Source of the DNA: Candidatus Cloacimonadota bacterium
Lineage (GTDB): Bacteria > Cloacimonadota > Cloacimonadia > Cloacimonadales > TCS61
Length of the DNA: 15,757 nucleotides
Assembly (NCBI GenBank): GCA_030638385.1
Contig: DAOWES010000075.1
Coordinates: 1 to 15,757, forward strand
Reading direction: 5' to 3'
Shown here piece after piece: positions 9,242-15,457 of the stretch; the first letter of the stretch is position 1; the number at the start of each line of letters is the position of its first letter. Made by a program: the position numbers and the translations under genes. Below the pieces are notes generated by a model that did not search any database, had not been told where the DNA came from, and was given only the letters and a program-made list of their open reading frames with translations.

Positions 9242-9565
9242 TTAATTATTTAATGCTTCAGCAGTTGGTACGATAAAATCTATCAATCGATATGATCTCT
9301 TATCTCTATCTTCATAAATTGTACGAGGAGGAGTAGATGAATAGATCATTCCCAATTTTTCATAAGCTAGTTTTTGGATTCTATCACGTGAAATTAGCTT
9401 ACTGTTAATTGATAGTAAATCTTGATTTAATTCTTGTTTTGAATGTAATATTTTTTCCAACTGATCAATTTTTTGCGAATATTTAATGATATTGTGCTTA
9501 TTTAAAAAATTAAAAAAAACTGAACTAATTAAAATTACAAAAATAATCAAGATTTTAGATTTCAT
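9242..9565 (-). CDS. ftsL: FtsL-like short bitopic division protein
   Basis: A 107-residue protein with one N-terminal membrane helix (about 4-20, ILIIFVILISSVFFNFL) followed by a predicted coiled coil (about 28-62, KIDQLEKILHSKQELNQDLL). It ends its coil with RDRIQKLAYEKLGM, which resembles the end of the FtsL/DivIC fold. FtsL forms a periplasmic coiled-coil complex with FtsB/DivIC and FtsQ/DivIB that activates FtsW-FtsI. Sequence conservation in this family is low, so the assignment rests on size, topology, the LGM motif and the position between rsmH and the class B PBP, the standard place of ftsL. The ATG lies 11 nt inside the end of rsmH. A DivIC-type paralogue cannot be excluded from sequence alone. 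Confidence 0.8.
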   Translation of the reverse strand: MKSKILIIFVILISSVFFNFLNKHNIIKYSQKIDQLEKILHSKQELNQDLLSINSKLISRDRIQKLAYEKLGMIYSSTPPRTIYEDRDKRSYRLIDFIVPTAEALNN

Positions 9566-10493
9566 AATTTCCTGTTCCTTTTGCTATTCTAAGTTTCGCA
9601 CTTCTGGCACGGTTGTTTTTTTCAATTTCTTCTTCTGACGGAATAATTGGTTTTCTGGTTAATATCTTTAATCTAGATTTTTTATTGCAGACACATATTG
9701 GTAACTTAGGTGGGCAGATACAATCTTTTTCTTCAAATTTAAATAATTTTTTCACAATTCGATCTTCTAAGCTGTGGTATGATATTACTGCAATTCTTCC
9801 TTCAGGATTTAATATTTTCACAGCATCTTCTAGAGCACATTTTAATACTTCGATTTCTCCATTGATAAATATCCTGATTGCTTGAAATATTCTTGCTTTA
9901 ATTTTTAACTTTTTCGGACCTACTGTGCATCTATCCAAAAATTCGGAAAGCTCTAAAGTAGTGGAAAATGGCTTTTCCTCTCTGGCTTCAACGATAGCTT
10001 TGGCAATGCGTGAGGCTTGCTTTTCCTCTCCATAATCTCTGAAAATGTTTCTTAATTCTTCATAAGGGAAATGGTTGATTAGCTCTTTGGCTGTTAGCTC
10101 TCGCGTTTGATCCATTCTCATGTCCAAATCTCCGTCTAAGCTAAAGCTAAAACCTCGAGAATCAACATTTATTTGATGTGATGAAACGCCCAGATCAAAT
10201 AATATCCCATCAATTTTTTTAATGCGATGCAGAGATAATTGAGTACGTAAGTTGGCAAAATTGTCATTAATAATAAATAACTTTCCGGCATATTTTTTTG
10301 CCAATTCTTCATTATGAATTAAAGCGTCAGGGTCTTGGTCAAAGGCAAATAACGTGATCTCTTTACCGGATTCCAAAATTGCAGTTGTATGACCACCGCC
10401 ACCTAGGGTAGCATCTACATACACTCCACCATCTTTAATGTTAAGTGCTTCAACCGACTCTTTTAATAAAACAGGTATGTGATAAGTTTCCAT
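9555..10493 (-). CDS. rsmH: RsmH (MraW), 16S rRNA m4C1402 methyltransferase
   Basis: SAM-dependent enzyme that N4-methylates C1402 in the 16S rRNA decoding centre. At 312 residues it is standard. Motifs: YHIPVLLKESV at the N-terminus, the SAM loop DATLGGGGHT at 27-36, FDQDP at 51-55, FDLGVSSHQ at 99-107, RGFSF at 113-117, DMRMD at 124-128, RIFQAIRI at 201-208, and ISYHSLEDRIVK at 237-248. The tail has the usual four-cysteine cluster (CICPPKLPICVC at 258-269) and NNRARSAKLR near 293-302. Its ATG overlaps the mraZ stop by one base (TAATG), and its end overlaps ftsL by 11 nt. As elsewhere, it follows mraZ as second gene of the dcw cluster. Confidence 0.98.
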   Translation of the reverse strand: METYHIPVLLKESVEALNIKDGGVYVDATLGGGGHTTAILESGKEITLFAFDQDPDALIHNEELAKKYAGKLFIINDNFANLRTQLSLHRIKKIDGILFDLGVSSHQINVDSRGFSFSLDGDLDMRMDQTRELTAKELINHFPYEELRNIFRDYGEEKQASRIAKAIVEAREEKPFSTTLELSEFLDRCTVGPKKLKIKARIFQAIRIFINGEIEVLKCALEDAVKILNPEGRIAVISYHSLEDRIVKKLFKFEEKDCICPPKLPICVCNKKSRLKILTRKPIIPSEEEIEKNNRARSAKLRIAKGTGNYEI

Positions 10494-10933
10494 TATTGAT
10501 AATCCAATGAGTTAAATGTTTTCATATGTTCTTCCATCCTAAGCTTTCTAAATTCCTTATACCGTTCAGGGTTCCAAACGCTAATGAAATTTCCTTCACC
10601 TTTTATGATTACTTTTTCGTTAATATTTGCGATTTCTATGAGTTCATCACTTATCTTTATCCGGCCGTTTGCTTCCATCTTTTGTTCAGAAGAGGCAAAT
10701 GTACGCAAGTTTAAGAGAAGCTTTTTATCTCGTTCAGTTCCATTTTTCAAATCTTCAATCTTCTGTTTCCAATTGTCTAAAGGATAAATAGCAATATTGG
10801 CTTCTGGCCCAATACTAACTACTACAGCTTGTTTGGCAGTAGGAGCGAATTTTTTCTTAAATGTAGCAGGAATAGTCACCCATTTCTGTTTATTAACAGA
10901 ATTTAGAAATGTGCCTAGAAATTCTCCTGACAT
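10493..10933 (-). CDS. mraZ: MraZ, AbrB-like transcriptional regulator of the dcw operon
   Basis: 146-residue protein at the head of the dcw cluster. MraZ forms a ring of AbrB-like folds and binds short direct repeats upstream of its own gene. Two repeats are visible: one starting GEFLGTFLNSVNKQKWVTIPATF (about 3-25, described in pieces) and one with EANGRIKISDEL at 87-98. The family signature D-x-K-G-R is degenerate in the first repeat (NKQKW at 14-18, so Trp18 stands where E. coli has Arg15, reported as needed for DNA binding) and mostly kept in the second (EANGR). The ATG has a good AGGAG site (10945-10941) 7 nt upstream. Four TGAG-cored repeats lie at 10954-10990. Autoregulation is inferred from the family and these repeats. 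Confidence 0.93.
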   Translation of the reverse strand: MSGEFLGTFLNSVNKQKWVTIPATFKKKFAPTAKQAVVVSIGPEANIAIYPLDNWKQKIEDLKNGTERDKKLLLNLRTFASSEQKMEANGRIKISDELIEIANINEKVIIKGEGNFISVWNPERYKEFRKLRMEEHMKTFNSLDYQ

Positions 10934-10953
10934 TTTTCGACTCCTTTTTTTAC

Positions 10954-10990
10954 TTTGAGGACGTTTGAGTTAAGTGTGAGCTCACATGAG
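10954..10990 (-). promoter_or_regulatory. Candidate MraZ operator: four direct repeats at helical spacing, with an embedded 12-bp palindrome
   Basis: On the plus strand the hexamers TTTGAG (10954-10959), TTTGAG (10964-10969), TGTGAG (10975-10980) and CATGAG (10985-10990) occur with start-to-start steps of 10, 11 and 10 bp. They lie 21-57 bp upstream of the mraZ ATG. Known MraZ operators are also short direct repeats at about one helical turn (TGGGN plus 5-nt spacers in E. coli). The third repeat is part of a perfect palindrome TGTGAGCTCACA at 10975-10986, which could instead bind a dimeric regulator. Binding is inferred. Confidence 0.55.
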
Positions 10991-10991
10991 T

Positions 10992-11020
10992 AAGATTTGG
11001 AAAAAAATGAGAAAGGTCAA
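10992..11020 (-). promoter_or_regulatory. mraZp: Weak candidate promoter for the mraZ operon
   Basis: On the minus strand TTGACC (11020-11015) is a good -35 match. Seventeen bases on is AATCTT (10997-10992), which matches TATAAT at only three of six positions. If used, transcription would start near 10985, within the repeat array, which is where a repressor would block it. The -10 element is poor, so this is tentative. Confidence 0.3.
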
Positions 11021-11163
11021 GTATTATTTGTTTATCTTTGAGAGTTTTATGTGATCTTAATAATTAAAGTTAAGTTAAATTCACTAATAACGGTGGTTTG
11101 AATAAATGGATGTTTTTTTAAGATTTTTTATTTTAACATTAATTAGCTCTAATATATGAAGAT

Positions 11164-11193
11164 AATTATAATTATAAAATATGAATTATAATT
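11164..11193. repeat. Two identical 10-bp AT palindromes spaced 20 bp
   Basis: AATTATAATT, itself a perfect palindrome, occurs at 11164-11173 and again at 11184-11193, so their centres are 20 bp apart (about two helical turns). They lie in the divergent intergenic region about 60 bp upstream of the TATAAT box of the response-regulator genes. In sequence this AT-rich such repeats can arise by chance. Confidence 0.4.
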
Positions 11194-11251
11194 TAGTAGG
11201 CAATTGTAAAAAAAACAAGATGAATGATATTTCAAAAAAACTCTTGCACTC

Positions 11252-11257
11252 TATAAT
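11252..11257 (+). promoter_or_regulatory. TATAAT -10 box for the response-regulator pair
   Basis: A perfect TATAAT hexamer lies 45 bp before the ATG at 11303, giving a leader of about 40 nt. The best -35 at 16-bp spacing is TTTCAA (11230-11235), three of six matches. The lack of a good -35 suggests either an activator-dependent promoter or a chance AT match. Confidence 0.4.
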
Positions 11258-11302
11258 CAAATTCATAATTTTTGAATATCAAAAGAAAATATCGGAGTCG
11301 AT

Positions 11303-12625
11303 ATGGAAAAAAAGAAAATTCTGATAGTTGAAGATGAGAGAATTATTGCTGAAGATATAAATAGGATACTAAGGCGATATGGCTATTCTGTAGTTGGTAT
11401 TGCATCGTCAGGAGAACAGGCAATAGCTTCTGCCAAGAAATTAAAACCAGATATTATTCTTATGGATATTGTATTGTCCGGAAGTATCAGTGGAATTGAT
11501 GCTGCTCAGAAAATAAATGAAGAACGGCTTATTCCCATAATTTATATTACCTCATATATGGATATTAATAATCTCCAAAGTGTGAAAGATACAGAAACTT
11601 TTGCATACATAATGAAACCTTTTAGTGAAAGGGAGCTTTTTGTTGCCATTGAATTAGCTGAATATAAATTTCGGATGGAATCTATTCTGATAGATACTAA
11701 AGATAAGATAGAGAAGCTTTATGCTGTAGCTAGTAAATTAACTTCACTTACAACTGAAGACCAAATACTTGATATTGTTATTCAAAGTGCATATTCTATC
11801 TTGGGAATGCATAAATCCATTATTGTAAGAAAAGATGATGATAGATGTGAGATAATAAAGAGTAAATACGATTTTTATGAAGTTGGGGAAAGTATTTCAA
11901 TCTCAAAGAGCGATTGTGATGAAATACATGTTTTTTCGGACAAAGAAAACTTGCCTGTTAGTTTATCCGCTGATGAAGATAATAGTATGATTATCATGGG
12001 TTTTGCTGCATTTGGTTTGTTTGTCGCTTTTTCGGAGAATTCGGAAGAATTTACCGCTAATGATATTAATCTTTTAGGTTTGTTGCTTGGACATGCAACT
12101 GAAGATCTGAAAAGAATTTTATTACAAGATGAACTTCGTGAGCACGCTGTAAGAGATTCTATGACGGGTTGCTATAATAGATTTTATCTATTTACAGCTT
12201 TAGAGAGAGAAATTATCAAATCTCACAGGGAAAAAAACTCTATCGCATTTATTATGATAGACGTGAATGGATTAAAAAAAATTAATGATAACTATGGGCA
12301 CCATGCTGGCGATAAGCTTCTTGTTGCAGTTGCGAAAATTTTGCAAGCAGCATCTCGAGAAAGTGATGTTGTGGTAAGATATGGCGGAGATGAATTTTTG
12401 CTAATGATGCCTAATATAATGGAAGAAGCAGAAATTGTTGAGAAAAGAATAATTAACAAAAAAAACGAATGGAATAATAATAATCCCGATTCACTGTTTA
12501 AGGTCTGTTTTGCTATGGGATCTGCATATTGGAAAAGTGATGAAAATAGAAGTATAGAAGATATTTTGACTATAGCAGATAAGAAAATGTATGAACATAA
12601 AAAAATAATCAAAAGTAAAAATTAG
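11303..12625 (+). CDS. Response regulator diguanylate cyclase (REC-GAF-GGDEF)
   Basis: 440-residue cytoplasmic protein predicted to make cyclic di-GMP from two GTP when phosphorylated. The receiver domain (about 4-122) has acidic residues Glu10 and Asp11, phospho-acceptor Asp55 in ILMDIVL, Thr83 and Lys105 (MKPF). A divergent GAF-like segment follows (about 140-270), joined by helices to the GGDEF domain (about 283-436), which starts DSMTGCYNR and has an intact GGDEF at 361-365. RESD at 352-355 ends exactly five residues before it, the position of the product-binding inhibitory site. The ATG has CGGAG 5 nt upstream. The following gene begins 34 nt later and has a very similar receiver domain, so the two probably form one operon. 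No histidine kinase is in the window, and the GAF ligand is unknown. Confidence 0.93.
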   Translation: MEKKKILIVEDERIIAEDINRILRRYGYSVVGIASSGEQAIASAKKLKPDIILMDIVLSGSISGIDAAQKINEERLIPIIYITSYMDINNLQSVKDTETFAYIMKPFSERELFVAIELAEYKFRMESILIDTKDKIEKLYAVASKLTSLTTEDQILDIVIQSAYSILGMHKSIIVRKDDDRCEIIKSKYDFYEVGESISISKSDCDEIHVFSDKENLPVSLSADEDNSMIIMGFAAFGLFVAFSENSEEFTANDINLLGLLLGHATEDLKRILLQDELREHAVRDSMTGCYNRFYLFTALEREIIKSHREKNSIAFIMIDVNGLKKINDNYGHHAGDKLLVAVAKILQAASRESDVVVRYGGDEFLLMMPNIMEEAEIVEKRIINKKNEWNNNNPDSLFKVCFAMGSAYWKSDENRSIEDILTIADKKMYEHKKIIKSKN

Positions 12626-12659
12626 GGATAGTGAACAGCTTTTTCTAAGGAGATTTTAG

Positions 12660-14033
12660 TTGAGTAAAACTCGAATATTGATAGTCGAAGATGAAATGAT
12701 TATTGCTGAAGATATTAAACGTACTCTTTGGCTCTTGGGATATGAAGTAGTTGATATGGTTTCAAGTGGTAAGAAAGCAATTGAAATCGCAAAAGCAAAG
12801 AAGCCAGATCTGATTTTGATGGATATTATGTTAGAGGGTGACCTCACTGGTCTTGAAGCTGCAAAAATTATTAATATAGAATATAAAATTCCCATCGTTT
12901 TTTTAACTGTTTATGCTAATTACAATATTCTTCGAGAAGCTGCAGAATCAAACCCATTTGGTTATTTATTAAAGCCTTTTGAAGATAGAGCACTTCATGC
13001 TACCATTAAAATGGCATTGTATAAATTTAATATGGAAAATGAATTGCGTCATAGTAAAGAGTTTTTGTGGAATGTGATTGATGCAGTTCCGGACTATATT
13101 TTTGTAAAAGATAGTAATCAAAAGTATATACTTGTAAATAAAGCTATGTCACGATTTTTTGGAACTTCTCCAGACAAAATGATTGGGAAGACTGATGAAG
13201 AATTGATGAAAGGTAGGTTTGGAAATATCGATTCCAGTAAAGCTGTTTTTGAAACAAATGATGTGCTTGAATCAAAAGTTACTTCTTTTAATGCTGAGCA
13301 ATATTTGCAATTAGTTGATGGCTCGGAGAAATGGGTTCAAACTACCAGGCTTCCCCTCAAGGAAAGTGACAATTCTCAATCGATGTTAGGAGTATCCGTA
13401 GATATTACTCATCGAAGAAGTATTGAAATTGAACTTCAGAAAAGCTATGATAAAATGAAACGGATTTTGGAACAAACTGTACATGGTTTCGTTTTGGCTG
13501 TGGAAATTAGAGATCCCTACACTGCCGGACATCAAAAAAGAGTGGCAATGTTGGCGGAAAGAATTGGGATAGAAATGGGGTTTTCCGGAGATCGCTTGGA
13601 CGGTTTGAGGATTGCTTCTATTATTCATGATATTGGGAAGATTTATGTACCGGCAGAAATTTTAAATCGCCCCGGAAAAATTTCCGATGTTGAATTTAAT
13701 CTGATAAAATTGCACCCTCAAAATGGTTATGATATTCTAAAATCAATAGAATTTCCCTGGCCTATTGCAGAAATTGTCTACCAGCATCACGAAAGGATGG
13801 ATGGTACTGGCTATCCTAGAAATCTCAGTGGTGATGAAATAATATTGGAAGCTCAAATATTGTCAGTGGCAGATATTGTGGAAGCGATGATGTCGCATCG
13901 TCCATATCGTCCTTCTTTAGGGATTGATATGGCTTTAGGAGAAGTGATAAGTAAGCGTGGAATACGTTATTTAAAAGAAGTGGTAGATATTTGTGAAAAA
14001 CTGTTTAGGAAAGATGGCTTTACATTTAATTAA
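12660..14033 (+). CDS. Response regulator cyclic di-GMP phosphodiesterase (REC-PAS-HD-GYP)
   Basis: 457-residue protein predicted to hydrolyse cyclic di-GMP. The receiver domain (about 4-122) has Glu10, Asp11, Asp55 in LILMDIML, Thr83 and Lys105 (LKPF). A PAS domain follows (about 133-255; DAVPDYIFVKD at 141-151), then a helical linker and an HD-GYP domain (about 275-450). That domain keeps RDPYTAGH (His291), IIHDIGK with His323-Asp324 and Lys327, HPQNGYDIL from His352, and HHERMDGTGYP at 376-386 with a complete GYP. The start is TTG at 12660: AAGGAG at 12647-12652 is 7 nt upstream, and the next ATG would remove the first strand of the receiver. Its receiver aligns without gaps to that of the preceding gene. 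Signals and partner kinase are unknown. Confidence 0.93.
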   Translation: MSKTRILIVEDEMIIAEDIKRTLWLLGYEVVDMVSSGKKAIEIAKAKKPDLILMDIMLEGDLTGLEAAKIINIEYKIPIVFLTVYANYNILREAAESNPFGYLLKPFEDRALHATIKMALYKFNMENELRHSKEFLWNVIDAVPDYIFVKDSNQKYILVNKAMSRFFGTSPDKMIGKTDEELMKGRFGNIDSSKAVFETNDVLESKVTSFNAEQYLQLVDGSEKWVQTTRLPLKESDNSQSMLGVSVDITHRRSIEIELQKSYDKMKRILEQTVHGFVLAVEIRDPYTAGHQKRVAMLAERIGIEMGFSGDRLDGLRIASIIHDIGKIYVPAEILNRPGKISDVEFNLIKLHPQNGYDILKSIEFPWPIAEIVYQHHERMDGTGYPRNLSGDEIILEAQILSVADIVEAMMSHRPYRPSLGIDMALGEVISKRGIRYLKEVVDICEKLFRKDGFTFN

Positions 14034-14215
14034 GCAAAAACTATTAAATTTATCATATTTTATTACATTCAAATTAAATTAAAAATTTAACAAATGGTGT
14101 GCGTTTATTCACTTGTTTAATTAGTGGTCAAAAACAGTACTTAGGAATCTGTATAAAAACTTGACACTAAATGGTTAATAAAAACTATAGCAAAAAAAAA
14201 ATTATGGAGAATAGT
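14034..14215. other. Intergenic region before gcvH, with a candidate promoter
   Basis: This 182-bp AT-rich gap holds no gene and no convincing terminator. A perfect TTGACA is at 14161-14166. The best following -10 is TATAGC at 14186-14191, with a long 19-bp spacer. An alternative -10, TATAAA at 14152-14157, lacks a good -35. Either would place a gcvH transcript start shortly upstream of the chosen ATG. Confidence 0.35.
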
Positions 14216-14593
14216 ATGGTTGTAAAAGGTTTATATTATACAGAAACACACGAGTGGATTAAAGTAGAAGGTGATGACGCATTTTATGGAATTACAGATC
14301 ATGCACAGCATGAACTTGGAGATATCGTTTATGTTGAACTTCCTGAAGAAGACGAGGAATTGGAAGCTGGAGACGCATTTGGTTCTATCGAAGCAGTAAA
14401 AGCTGTTGAAGATTTAATTTCACCTGTAACTGGCGTGGTTATCGAAGTTAATGAAGATTTGGAAGATGCTCCTGAAACTATCAACAAATCTGCTTTCGAA
14501 GATGGTTGGATTATCAAAATAAAACTTACTAATAAAAGTGAATTGAAAAATCTCCTTAGCGCTGACGAGTATAAAAAATTAATCGAAGAATAA
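14216..14593 (+). CDS. gcvH: GcvH, glycine cleavage system H protein (lipoyl carrier)
   Basis: The H protein carries the aminomethyl group between the P, T and L proteins on a lipoyl-lysine arm. The 125 residues from this start match the family length. They open VVKGLYYTETHEWIKVEGD and contain GSIEAVKAVEDLISPVTG near 56-73, where Lys62 is the lipoylation site (canonical ESVKA, here EAVKA). An ATG at 14171 is in frame, but this start is preferred because GGAG (14206-14209) lies 6 nt upstream and the product begins where GcvH normally does; the upstream ATG also directly follows a likely -35 box. No gcvP or gcvT is in the window; instead gmk follows after 4 nt, so GcvH may be encoded away from its partners or serve lipoate metabolism. 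Confidence 0.95.
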   Translation: MVVKGLYYTETHEWIKVEGDDAFYGITDHAQHELGDIVYVELPEEDEELEAGDAFGSIEAVKAVEDLISPVTGVVIEVNEDLEDAPETINKSAFEDGWIIKIKLTNKSELKNLLSADEYKKLIEE

Positions 14594-14597
14594 TTTT

Positions 14598-15215
14598 GTG
14601 ATTTCTTTGGATAAAAATAAATTTCTGATAATTTTAATAGCACCTTCCGGTGGAGGAAAAACAACTATCCGGCAAGCTGTTTTAGCTAGAGAAGATGATG
14701 TAGAATATTCTGTATCATTTACTACAAGAAAACCTCGTGAAGGCGAAGTAGATGGCGTTGACTATTGCTTTATCTCTTTGGAAGAATTTACTGAGAGAAT
14801 CGAACAAGGAGATTTCTTAGAGCATGCGAATGTGCATGGAAATCTATATGGAACTTCTCACAGTTTTATTAAAAACAAAATGAATGCAGGCAAACATGTT
14901 TTGCTTGATATTGATGTTCAAGGAGCAAAACAGATTTTGGGAAAAGGTGTTAATGCCGTTACCATATTCATTTTGCCTCCATCCGAAAGCATCTTGAAAA
15001 AAAGATTGAATAGACGTGGTACAGATACGAAAGAAGTTATCGAGCATCGATTAAAAAATGCTGCTAGCGAAATTGACCAAATTAGACATTTTGATTATTT
15101 GGTAATTAATGATAAGGTAGAAGATGCTATAAAAGATGTAATTTGTATAATTAGAAGTGAAGAAAAAAAAATAGAAAGATTAGAGAATATTAAAGATATA
15201 TTTTACGGAGGTTAA
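14598..15215 (+). CDS. gmk: Gmk, guanylate kinase
   Basis: Phosphorylates GMP to GDP with ATP in purine nucleotide synthesis and salvage. At 205 residues it has standard length. Motifs: P-loop APSGGGKTT at 15-23, GMP-binding YSVSFTTRKPREGEVDGVDY (37-56), LDIDVQGA at 103-110, IFILPPS at 123-129, RLNRRGTD at 136-143 in the lid, and YLVIND at 167-172. The P-loop differs from the usual GPSGAGKGT, with Ala for the first Gly and GKTT in place of GKGT, but keeps the lysine and threonine. Translation most likely starts at GTG, 4 nt after the gcvH stop, with only a weak AAGAA upstream. The stop abuts the next ATG directly. The gmk-rpoZ pair is a common bacterial arrangement. Confidence 0.95.
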   Translation: MISLDKNKFLIILIAPSGGGKTTIRQAVLAREDDVEYSVSFTTRKPREGEVDGVDYCFISLEEFTERIEQGDFLEHANVHGNLYGTSHSFIKNKMNAGKHVLLDIDVQGAKQILGKGVNAVTIFILPPSESILKKRLNRRGTDTKEVIEHRLKNAASEIDQIRHFDYLVINDKVEDAIKDVICIIRSEEKKIERLENIKDIFYGG

Positions 15216-15440
15216 ATGCTAAATCATAAAATCGAAAAATTCTTGGAAGATAATAATTTTACTTATCTATATTTGCTGTTGGCAAACTTAGAGGCAGAAA
15301 GGTTAAGTAATCTTCCTTATTCTGTTAAGAAAAATTTCAAAGACATACTTACCAATTTGGCTCTTGAACATATTGCAGCCAACGAAATTCCCGATTATAT
15401 CGTGGAAGAATTGGAATTGTTGGAAGACGAAACAGTTTAG
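15216..15440 (+). CDS. rpoZ: Probable RNA polymerase omega subunit
   Basis: A 74-residue acidic protein directly after gmk, the usual site of rpoZ. Two segments resemble omega: DNNFTYLYLLLANLEAERLS (about 12-31), matching the conserved helix that packs on the beta-prime C-terminus (E. coli NRFDLVLVAARRARQM), and NLALEHIAANEI (about 47-58), matching the ALREI segment. Omega chaperones beta-prime assembly and, in many bacteria, contributes to ppGpp binding. The start has GGAGG at 15207-15211, 4 nt upstream and overlapping the gmk end. The identity is weaker than for its neighbours because omega is short and divergent; position carries much of the argument. Confidence 0.65.
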   Translation: MLNHKIEKFLEDNNFTYLYLLLANLEAERLSNLPYSVKKNFKDILTNLALEHIAANEIPDYIVEELELLEDETV

Positions 15441-15457
15441 TCAGAAGCAGGAAAATT

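Noticed and set aside
10975..10986. CRP site reading of the palindrome
   Set aside because: CRP sites have a 6-bp spacer between TGTGA and TCACA. Here it is 2 bp, and no CRP gene is in view.
11241..11250. Sigma-54 type -24/-12 promoter around TTGCA
   Set aside because: The upstream GG element at the required spacing is absent.
14074..14090. Possible terminator after the HD-GYP gene (TTAAATT, AAA, AATTTAA)
   Set aside because: The stem is only seven A-T pairs and no T-run follows. This is expected by chance in such AT-rich sequence.
14171..14215. Longer gcvH start adding 15 residues
   Set aside because: The extra Lys/Asn-rich stretch is not part of GcvH. The ATG at 14171 directly follows a TTGACA box, while the ATG at 14216 has a well-spaced GGAG.
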